Source of the DNA: Brugia malayi
Taxonomy: Eukaryota > Nematoda > Chromadorea > Rhabditida > Onchocercidae
Assembly: GCF_000002995.4 (NCBI RefSeq)
Contig: NW_025062284.1
Span: forward strand, 816,454 to 880,453
Length of the DNA stretch: 64,000 bases
Direction: 5' to 3'
Each line of letters opens with the position of its first letter. Within the stretch, counting starts at the first letter, position 1. A model generated the notes under the pieces. The model did not search any database, was not told the origin of the DNA, and saw only the letters and a list, made by a program, of their open reading frames with translations. This document shows positions 50,310-61,043 of the stretch, in pieces. A program made the translations under genes and the position numbers.

Positions 50310-50473
50310 GAACAATATAAAATAGATGAAATACAATCGTTTATAAAGCAAAAAATTCAAAAAATAAATGATGTTGTAAGAGATGAAGAAATTAAATTAC
50401 GCTTAATTTCATCAGTTATTCTAAAACCGGATCATATGCAAAGTGATCCTGATTTCCTGAAACGTAAATATGG
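50310..50473 (+). pseudogene. Isolated U exon 3, left palindrome arm
   Basis: A 164-nt exon with intact acceptor (ATTTTAG) and donor (GG/GTAAAT) and open frame, orientation opposite to U-4L exons 1-2. Flanked by the dispersed block on the left and a poly-A run (50516-50540) on the right. It cannot be spliced to U-4L exons. Confidence 0.75.
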
Positions 50474-50611
50474 GTAAATTATTTCTTAGTTGATATTTAT
50501 TCAATTTTTTGAGAAAAAAAAAAAAAAAAAAAAAAAAAAACGAACAAACAAACAAACAACAAAATTATTTTCAAATTAAATTCTTGAAATTAAATTTTTT
50601 GAAATTAAATT

Positions 50612-51250
50612 AAAAGAAGTGTTATTATATAACATTTCAAGAATATAAACAAAAGAGCTATTTTCTTTAGACTCACTAGAATAGCTAATCAGTAAATCTC
50701 TCCATTTGCTATGTTTTTCATATATTGCTTAACCCCTACAAAAGGGTTCGGTCGATAGAAAAGACATTAGCTCTGTACTGAGAGAGTTGAGTATTGGTCA
50801 GAGAGAAGAGAAGAAACATTAAGGATTACAAAAAGATTTAGCAAGAGTAGTTAATAGAATTAGAAAAGACAAAAATATCTACATAATGCTGGATAACCTT
50901 GATATATTCTATCATAAATGTATTGTTAATTTACTGGAATCTATAAAGCACACAGAGAGATGGTCTCATTCCCATTGATTTCTGTCAGTAGAGATAAGAG
51001 TAATGTTAACATAATACTTGTGTAAAATTTTGATCTGAGATCTTTATTGATCTCTTCTTTACACTTACAATACGATAAATTTTTTTTTTCCTTTCTATAT
51101 ATATACATATAACTTATATGTCAAAGAACTTTCTGTTACATTCTACAAGAATAATAGTTGGGCAGTAGCAATCCCATGATCATGCCCTTCTCTTTTGTGA
51201 TTTTATTTGCACATATTCTTCTTTTCATTCTTATTGTTTTTCTTGTACAA
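50612..51250. other. Unique higher-complexity block, possible decayed mobile element or gene
   Basis: Less A/T-rich than its surroundings and found only in the two palindrome arms (mirror about 53536-54171). A forward frame from about 50740 reads GSVDRKDISSVLRELSIGQ, meets one TAA, then stays open as DLARVVNRIRKDKNIYIMLD up to a TGA near 50980. The stretch 50620-51147 begins TGTTATTATATAACA and ends TTCTACA, and its minus strand has TATATATAG followed by AATAAAG, which resembles a long terminal repeat. No second LTR, clear target-site duplication or reverse transcriptase is seen. Identity is open. Confidence 0.3.
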
Positions 51251-51298
51251 TTTGGCTTGATTTAAAGGATCTTTCGTTTTTTTTTTTTTTTTTTTTTT

Positions 51299-51440
51299 GT
51301 TTTTAATAGCTTTATTGCGAACTAATATCTATTAAATATTTTTCTAGTTGAACAAAGGAATCAAAAAATCTTTAGTTAGAAGCGATAATGAAAAAAATGG
51401 TCTTAAAATGATCTTAAAAATCAGATATCAGAATGGTTGA
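51299..51440 (+). pseudogene. V relic: 5' end joined directly to 3' end
   Basis: About 51299-51390 matches the V-1 upstream region and start (TAGTTGAACAAAGGAATCAA ... AAGCGATAATG, ATG at 51388). After about 15 bases the sequence jumps to the last codons of V's terminal exon (GATCTTAAAA-TCAGATATCAG, cf. 23150-23174). The complete middle of the gene is missing, without an intron-exact (retrocopy-like) border. The frame stops after seven codons. Mirrored at about 53346-53487. Confidence 0.7.
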
Positions 51441-52135
51441 ATGCAAATCACTAACTTTAGGCTGATATGATTTGCTTTAGCAATAAGAAAGTGGAAATTT
51501 TTTGCTTTTAGCCTTTTGCTTTGCCCATTTTTTTCTTTTATTTGCTTTTCTACACCAGAAATATCATCTAGGAATGAACTGGAATCACGTAAAGAAAAAT
51601 AGTTTTACGTTACTTTTATAATCCTCAACATTACTCAGAATGCTAGTGGTTTAAAAACTAGTAAGATAAGGGTTGAATTAATGTTTGTTTACATGATATA
51701 TAATTTGAAACAGTTTTACATTTCCAGTGTTCAATTAAGATAAGTTTTTGTATTATGGATTAATATAATTTTATTTGATATTTTTTTGTAAATTATTTGA
51801 AGGTTCGCGAGATTATTTCGAATTAGATTCTAATTTATAAAAATTTCTTTGTGTATTCATTGATACATAGATTTATTTATTGGGACTTTATATTTGCTTC
51901 TTTGTAAATAAATGTAATTTTTCTTGCTTAATTCAGCTTTCAAACGATAAAAATCGTAAAACTTGACGCATTTTCATTATTATTATTCTATGGTAGCAAA
52001 AGCTTAATGTTTCCAACGAAGCGTTTAGTATAAAAAAAAAAAAAAGAAACGTGCTGTATTTTGCTGTTCAAATCAGTAATATTACAACTAAAAATCGGTA
52101 AAATATATTAACATTACTTGCAAATCGAAATCAAA
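51441..52135. other. Inner end of the left palindrome arm
   Basis: 51441-51833 follows the V 3' flank (cf. 23175-23585). At 51834 it switches to the reverse complement of 23805-23686. 51924-52080 is then repeated directly in the spacer at 52284-52410 and inverted at about 52706-52862. No gene is supported. Confidence 0.75.
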
Positions 52136-52649
52136 TGGTTCTACTCCAGTAAGCATTTTAATGTTTCTAATTGAGTTTTTGAATTACGTTATAATAATCT
52201 TTTTATTGATATGGATTTAGGATATCTATTCCATTTCTGTTTCAGCAAGATATGACACTTGTCATGTGGGAAAATGGAGCTTTCTTGCTTAATTCAGCTT
52301 TCAAACGATAAAAATCGTAAAACTTGACGCATTTTCATTATTATTATTCTATGGTAGCAAAAGCTTAATGTATCCAACGAAGCGTTTAGTATAAAAAAAA
52401 AAAAAAACGTGCTGTATTTTGCTGTAAAAATCAGCAATATTAGATCATACGTTAAGTATAACTTAAAAATAAATATGGAAAATTTTTTACGGCTTTGTTA
52501 CTTGAATTACTGCTTACATGTATGTTATATAATTGTAACTAATGAATTAAAATCTTTTTTTTACACTTTACTTATTTTAAATTCTCTTATCCTAATAATT
52601 ACTACTTTTTTATTCTAATTTCATTTTTTATTTCACCTAATGGATCGTT
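52136..52649. other. Spacer at the centre of the giant palindrome
   Basis: About 515 bp that do not pair with each other. It contains a third, direct copy (52284-52410) of the arm end, then a unique A/T-rich part 52411-52649. An open frame at 52409-52618 has no ATG near its start and looks like chance. Confidence 0.85.
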
Positions 52650-54309
52650 TGATTTTTTCGATTTGCAAGTAATGTTAATATATTTTACCGATTTTTAGTT
52701 GTAATATTACTGATTTGAACAGCAAAATACAGCACGTTTCTTTTTTTTTTTTTTATACTAAACGCTTCGTTGGAAACATTAAGCTTTTGCTACCATAGAA
52801 TAATAATAATGAAAATGCGTCAAGTTTTACGATTTTTATCGTTTGAAAGCTGAATTAAGCAAGAAAAATTACATTTATTTACAAAGAAGCAAATATAAAG
52901 TCCCAATAAATAAATCTATGTATCAATGAATACACAAAGAAATTTTTATAAATTAGAATCTAATTCGAAATAATCTCGCGAACCTTCAAATAATTTACAA
53001 AAAAATATCAAATAAAATTATATTAATCCATAATACAAAAACTTATCTTAATTGAACACTGGAAATGTAAAACTGTTTCAAATTATATATCATGTAAACA
53101 AACATTAATTCAACCCTTATCTTACTAGTTTTTAAACCACTAGCATTCTGAGTAATGTTGAGGATTATAAAAGTAACGTAAAACTATTTTTCTTTACGTG
53201 ATTCCAGTTCATTCCTAGATGATATTTCTGGTGTAGAAAAGCAAATAAAAGAAAAAAATGGGCAAAGCAAAAGGCTAAAAGCAAAAAATTTCCACTTTCT
53301 TATTGCTAAAGCAAATCATATCAGCCTAAAGTTAGTGATTTGCATTCAACCATTCTGATATCTGATTTTTAAGATCATTTTAAGACCATTTTTTTCATTA
53401 TCGCTTCTAACTAAAGATTTTTTGATTCCTTTGTTCAACTAGAAAAATATTTAATAGATATTAGTTCGCAATAAAGCTATTAAAAACAAAAAAAAAAAAA
53501 AAAAAAACGAAAGATCCTTTAAATCAAGCCAAATTGTACAAGAAAAACAATAAGAATGAAAAGAAGAATATGTGCAAATAAAATCACAAAAGAGAAGGGC
53601 ATGATCATGGGATTGCTACTGCCCAACTATTATTCTTGTAGAATGTAACAGAAAGTTCTTTGACATATAAGTTATATGTATATATATAGAAAGAAAAAAA
53701 AAATTTATCGTATTGTAAGTGTAAAGAAGAGATCAATAAAGATCTCAGATCAAAATTTTACACAAGTATTATGTTAACATTACTCTTATCTCTACTGACA
53801 GAAATCAATGGGAATGAGACCATCTCTCTGTGTGCTTTATAGATTCCAGTAAATTAACAATACATTTATGATAGAATATATCAAGGTTATCCAGCATTAT
53901 GTAGATATTTTTGTCTTTTCTAATTCTATTAACTACTCTTGCTAAATCTTTTTGTAATCCTTAATGTTTCTTCTCTTCTCTCTGACCAATACTCAACTCT
54001 CTCAGTACAGAGCTAATGTCTTTTCTATCGACCGAACCCTTTTGTAGGGGTTAAGCAATATATGAAAAACATAGCAAATGGAGAGATTTACTGATTAGCT
54101 ATTCTAGTGAGTCTAAAGAAAATAGCTCTTTTGTTTATATTCTTGAAATGTTATATAATAACACTTCTTTTAATTTAATTTCAAAAAATTTAATTTCAAG
54201 AATTTAATTTGAAAATAATTTTGTTGTTTGTTTGTTTGTTCGTTTTTTTTTTTTTTTTTTTTTTTTTTTCTCAAAAAATTGAATAAATATCAACTAAGAA
54301 ATAATTTAC

Positions 54310-54473
54310 CCATATTTACGTTTCAGGAAATCAGGATCACTTTGCATATGATCCGGTTTTAGAATAACTGATGAAATTAAGCGTAATTTAATTTCTTCAT
54401 CTCTTACAACATCATTTATTTTTTGAATTTTTTGCTTTATAAACGATTGTATTTCATCTATTTTATATTGTTC
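54310..54473 (-). pseudogene. Isolated U exon 3, right palindrome arm
   Basis: Mirror of 50310-50473: 164 nt, intact splice sites and frame (CCGGTTTTAG, i.e. the unshifted version). Not linked in order to the U exons at 58396-59093. Confidence 0.75.
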
Positions 54474-57400
54474 CTAAAATATGAAAATGAATTAACATAA
54501 ATTCACAATTGTGCACAAAAATTTTGCAATTTCAAATTCTTAAAAAAAAAAATTTTTTTTCAATTCACAAAATAGTTAATTTAAAAACAACTATTTTGTG
54601 AATTATTTTGTAACGTGAACCAAATTCAAAATTTGAAATTCCGGTTTGGAGACGATTTGCGATTATCGCTTATACGTTTGAAATATGAAATTTCAGGTGC
54701 TGAAAATTTTTAGTGTATGATGTGTTCCTAACTAGAATACGAGCCATCCTGACCGAACATTTCTGAATTTGAAATTTTCACAAAAAACTTCATCACACCA
54801 TCATTTTAGTAATTTTTAGGCGCAAAAAATTAATAACAATTTTTTCGATTGTCATTGAATCGATAGCATATGTGGCAAATTTTTTTTTATGGACAAACAA
54901 TAGGAGCCTTTCAACACTAAAATTTAAATCTAAAAGAGATTAAATTATAAAAAACAAAAGAAAAAAAATAGTTCAATAATTTGTTTGAGAAATTTAAATG
55001 TAAAAGAATTTAATAATATAATTTTTATTTATTTTTCATCTAATTCAGTTAATACATGTTTGTTTGATTTACTTTTCAAAATTCATAAATATCTTAGTTT
55101 AATTTCTCAGGTTTAAATTTAAATTAAATTTTGATTAAATCTCCATTTTATTCTTTTTTTTTTTTGCTTAAATTAATTGCAGTGTTTTTTACTTGTTTAA
55201 TAAAATTAAATTATCATCGAAAAATTGAATTACAAGGGAGGAAATTTTTTTTTTTATTTCGATGGGCAATTAACGAAATTTTAATTTCCAACTTTAATTT
55301 TAAGTTTTAATTTTGTTTTTAATTTTTGTTAAGTTTTAATTCTCAATTGTAAATCTCAGAAAATGCCAATTTAGAATGATTATTGTAAAAATTTTCTTCA
55401 AAAAAATTTATTTTTATCTTAAAATTATGAAAAAATCTTCGATAAAATTTTTAAAGAAAAAAAGGTGGAATTGTAAATTTTAAAAATTAAAAAATCATTT
55501 TGAAACAGCAAATTTGCTAGATTTTCATTTTATTTTCATGAAAAATAGCAATAAAAACATAATTTATTGTAATATGTTAAAAATTATGGACAGGACAATA
55601 TTTTATTATATATTTTTATTGTATTAAATTATATTTTATTTTTTTTTTCATGAAAATGAATGAAATTCTGTTCAATTCTATGAAATTTCTGTTATATCAT
55701 TATAGTTTCAAAAATAAAAATATATGAAATTAATTAGTTGTATTAATTTCAAAACTGAAAGTTCGAAACTTTTTTTATAACTTTTTTCGTTAAATTTTTA
55801 TAAAATTTTATGATAGAATTATTTTATTTTTGCACACTTTTTTAGTAAAATATTTTAAAATTGTCATTTGATAAATAATATTTGCTAATAAATTTGTTGA
55901 GTTGTACAAAGAAAATTTTAGTAAGTTTAATAAAAAATTTAAAAGTAAAATTTTGATTTCTTTTTCATTTATTGAGCAAATATTTTTGCAGCCGCACTTG
56001 CAGCTGCAATTGCATATCTGCTTGCACATATAAATATATTAGTTTAATTGATCCAATAATTCTTGACATTATTATTGTTATTACTACTATTGCTCAAGCA
56101 GATCTAATCATTACTTACTTTCTTCTTTCACAATTAATTATTACTTAATATTTACTTATTATATTGATATACATTACTTATTATTAAAATTGATGTTAGT
56201 TGATTATTTCAATCCTTAATTCTCATTTTATACTAACTATTTGTCAAAATGATTAATTAATTTGTTTTTTTTTCTAATATCAAATATTTATTTGCTATAT
56301 TAATTTAAATTAATGAATGAATTAATTAATTAAAATTAATTTATGTTATCCTATTTCAATTCAATCCCTAAGTATGTAAGTTACATTCTGTTTTGTTAAT
56401 TAATTAGTACATAGAGTAGAAGTAATTTAGTTGCAGTTAAATTTTTAATTTTTTTTTTTGCTTTAAAATTACAATTTGTCGAAAAAATTTCTAATTATTA
56501 CTAAGTACTTAAAAATTAAAACTAAAAATTATGGATTTAAAAAATTTGATAACTTTTGAAAACTCATAAAATTAAGAACTAAAAAACACATATTTTTAAG
56601 TAACTAATTATGTAATAAATAATAATAAAATTAGTAAAAGAAATAATATCAAATAGAAATATTAAGAAATTAAGAAAAATTAAAATATCATTTTGAAAAA
56701 GGCAAATTTGCTATTTGTTAATTGATAGTGAATTAAATATTCAATTATCACTTATGCTACTAATTAATATTTATTTCAGATTTTCATTTTATTTTCATGA
56801 AAAATAACAATAAAAATATAATTTATTGTAATATGCTAAAAATTGCATTTTTATTTTATTATATATTTTTATTGTATTAAATTATATTTATTTTTTTTTT
56901 CATGAAAATAAATGAAAAAATGTCTAAAATTTCTATAACTCCTTTTTTCTCGTAATTTTTTTTTTTTAATTTTTTGTTTATTTAAATGTTATTTATAACA
57001 AGAAATTAATTATTAATAAATTTTAAAGTTTAACTTTCAATAAAAAATAAAGGAAAATAATATAAACTCTATCATTTCTAAACAAAACAAACATTCAATT
57101 CTATGAAATTTCTGTTATTTCATTATATTTTCAAAAAAAAAATATATGAAATTAATTAATTGTATTAATTTTAAAACTGAAAAGTTCAAAAATTTTTTAT
57201 AACTTTTTTTTGTTGTTAATTTTTATAAAATTTTATGATAGAATTATTTTTATTTTTGCACACTTTTTTAGTAAAATATTTTAAAATTGTCATTTGATAA
57301 ATAATATTTGCTAATAAATTTGTTGAGTTGTACAAAGAAAATTTTAGTAAATTTAATAAAAAATTTTAAAAAGTAAAATTTTGATTACTTTTTCCAATCA

Positions 57401-58395
57401 TTTATTGAGCAAATATTTCTTGCAGCCGCATGTGCAGCTGCAGTTGCAGTTGCAAGTGCAATTGCATATCTGCTTGCACATACAAATATATTAGTTTATT
57501 GATCCAATAATGACATTATTATTATTACTACTATTGCTCAAGTAGATCTAATCATTATTTACTTTCTTCTTTCACAATTACTTCTTACTTATTACTTAAT
57601 ATTTACTTATTGAATTGACATACATTACTTATTATTAAAATTGATGTTAGTTGATTATTTCAATCCTTAATTCTCATTTTATACTAGCTATTTGTCAAAA
57701 TGATTAATTAATTTGTTTTTTTCTAATATCAAATATTTATTTGCTATATTAATTTAAATTAAACTTGTAACAGAGGTACAACATTAGTTATCAATGAATG
57801 AATGAATTAATTAATTAAAATTAATTAATGTTATCCTATTTCAATTCAATCCTTAAGTATGTAAGTTACATTCTGTTTTGTTAATTAATTAGTACATAGA
57901 GTGGAAGTAATTTAGTTGCAGTTAAATTTTTTTTTTATTTTTTTTTGCTTTAAAATTACAATTTGTCGAAAAAATTTCTAATTATTACTATGTACTTAAA
58001 AATTAAAACTAAAAATTATGGATTTAAAAAATTTTGATAACTTTTGAAAACTCATAAAATTAAAAACTAAAAAACACATATTTTTAAGTAACTAATTATG
58101 TAATAAATAATAATGAAATTATTAAAAGGAATAATATCAAATAGAAATATTAAGAATTTAAGAAACTGACAATGCTTACATTTAGTTGTCATTGTCTTGT
58201 TGTCACATATTCATTTTTGTTGTTGTTGTAGATTTATGCGTATGACATAATTAAGTATAAAATTTGAAATTATAATTTGTACTTTGTGAGCTGTTGTTAA
58301 ATTGCTAAATTCATAATTAAATTTTTACATAATTAATTAAACTGATAAAAAATTTAATTAAATAATTTAGCTTTTCTTTAAGGCTTGTCACAGTG

Positions 58396-59093
58396 ATGGC
58401 TTTTTTTTTGAAGTGGATGCTTCATCATTGGCAAGCAGTATTGAATTAAATGTTACTGAAATATAAGTAAATTTAATTAATTACTATGTTTTAAATTATC
58501 ATCAATTTATAAGTAAGGAAAAATATTTTCTGCACAATCGTAAGGTAATTTGATTTATTCATTCTAACTAAAGATATTACATATCTTACACATTTTATCA
58601 AAAAATATTACATATTTTAAACCTATAATCATTTCCGGAATTAATTTTATGATAATCATAAATCCGAAATGATTTATTCATTGTAACTAAAAATACTACA
58701 TATATTTACAATTTTATCAAAAAATATTACATATTTTAAAGCTAAAATTATTCCCGGAATTATTTTTATGATAATGATAATTTCCGAATTTGAAAAAGCC
58801 AAACAAACCCATTTTGCTTGCTTTTTTTAGTTTATATTTAAGTTGATAAATTTGTAATGAGGAGTTTTTTTAAATTCTTTACAAATTTTGAATTTTTTTT
58901 TCAGGATGCGCTTGTAGATTCGGAATGGTTCTCTCCAGGTGAAATTCATTCAATAATACCAACCGGAAATAAATGGAGTAAACGGAAAAGGAAAATAGAA
59001 GCAAATAAATTTCATGATAATACACATTCAAATTGTTTATTTTATATGCGTTGGTATGAAGCATATAAAATTCGTGCTTTAAAACAGCGATTT
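58396..59093 (+). pseudogene. U-4R: exons 1-2 of U in the right palindrome arm
   Basis: Exon 1 58396-58451 and exon 2 58905-59093. Exon 1 is 56 nt because the T run is one base shorter than in U-4L, so here the frame is broken after Met-Ala. Exon 2 is open and identical in structure to the others. Homology to U stops at about 59108, just after the donor. Fragment only. Confidence 0.7.
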
Positions 59094-61012
59094 GTAAGTT
59101 TGCTTGCTATTTGAGTGCTAAACAAATTTTTTTAAATATAAAATGATTGGTATGGATGTCAAGAACTGACAAAACTGCGAAAATGGGCCTGACAAAGTGT
59201 ACCAAACTTCACTTTTCCTACGAATCAGCTGTTATATTCAACAAATTAATTAGTGAAGGTTAATTAACAAATACTGATGCCTCACTTCATTTTAATTTAG
59301 CATTTATTTACACTAAATTTCAATCGTTATATAAAAAATTAAACCGGAGATTTTAAGTAGCATATTAAAAGAATGAAATTTATTTAAACAAATTTGAAAA
59401 TAAAACAGTAATTATGAAATGATTAACTATTTTTTAAATTTTTATTTAAAAAAAGAACAAGATTAATTGTAGTTAAGAATTGCTTGATTAATCAACTTTG
59501 TCAAATTAAAACTCATTATCATTTTTTTTCTTTTAGCATATAGGATTATTGTCTAATAATTATAACTTTTTTCTCGTCATTTTATTTTTGTTTCACTTTT
59601 ACATCTCTGATAGCAATTATTAAATTATTTACATATCATATTAATTAATTATTCATTTATTTATTTAATTAGCTATCAAATAATTCTAGTCATGCCTTAT
59701 TCCATATGATAAATTATAGCTAATGTAATTTTCAAATAATTATTATTCTTATCTTCGTATTTTACATTCATATTATAACATATCATTTCTGTTTCATTTG
59801 CTCTTATCACTATCATATTTAAACGATCCTTTCTTTTTATTGTAATTTTTGTTCTTCTAAATAAATAAAGTTCAAATTTCAATTTGACAATACTAGGAAG
59901 AAATGATGAAGGTAAGAAATGAAAAGGTTATCGATAGATGAAATGATAAAGATCTTAAGTTTGAAGGACCGCAATCCGAAGCTCGCACTAAATCTCATGT
60001 AAATAAATGATCACATTTGTCAAATGAGTATGATTATATCAAATAGTAACAGTGTGATAATTGACAGTTAACAGTTTCACACTGCGGACAATTTAAAAAA
60101 AGAAATGAGTTAGAAAATTGTATTTTAGGATAAATTTACGATAATGTGCTTAATTAAATATGAATCATTTAAATTATACCTCTTACACTTTTCTTCTTCG
60201 TTTTTTTTCATCCTTTCATTTTATTTCAATCTTTTTCTTTCATTTTTTTTTTTTCAACACCAATTTTTTAATTTTATTTAATATTTTTAACAAACTTTTT
60301 TCCTTACTATTTTTTTTCACCTTCATTTTTTACCTCATTTTTCTCGCATTTTTATTTATATTTTCTTACTATTTCGTTTTCACTTTCTTTTTTTTTCTTT
60401 GAGTAGATTGAAGCAAATAATAAATAGACTATCTAAAAGCGATCCATTTAGTACACAGATATGAAGACGTATACATTTACCATCTCATTTGATGACCATT
60501 TTTATTTTTCACCAAGTATATGAAATAATTTCAAAAAAAAAAAAACAATCCGCTTAAGTGCACACATACACATAAATACATACATGCATATATACTCAAA
60601 AATATATATATAATATTTTATTATCCTTATTGCTCTTTTTTCTTCTATAACGTTTATATTTTAAACATCAAAAATTGGATTTAAAAAAAATATTTCAAAT
60701 TATATTTTGCGCAATTATTTTCTCCCCAAAATATCAAATCTTTTGTGAGAAAATATAAAACAAAATTCAATTAAAATAATGATTTCTTCGTTACCTTTCT
60801 TTTCTTAATTTATTTTCATAATTAATATTATGGAAAAAAAAAAAAAAAACGAAGAAATAAGCATTATGTTTCATTTGGAAAATAAATAATTTTTTTTTCT
60901 TTTTCTAGTCCATTTTTTTAAAAAAAGACAAAAAAATAAATAATAATAGAAATTTCATGTTACAAATTAAAAGTTGAACAATAAAAAAAGTTTCAAATCG
61001 TTCCCTCCTGTC

Positions 61013-61043
<31 letters not shown>

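Larger units (their letters stand above)
40754..52135. repeat. Left arm of a giant palindrome (at least 11.4 kb)
   Basis: Reverse complement of 52650-64000; partner coordinates sum to 104,754 at the outer end and 104,786 at the inner end, so net indel drift is only about 30 bp over 11 kb. The outer limit is set by the window end, so the arm may extend further left. Composition: 40754-45660 unique, 45660-48090 copy of about 1751-4230, 48090-49600 second partial copy, 49620-50130 dispersed block, 50180-50560 U exon 3 region, 50612-51250 unique block, 51299-51950 V-derived pieces. Confidence 0.93.
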
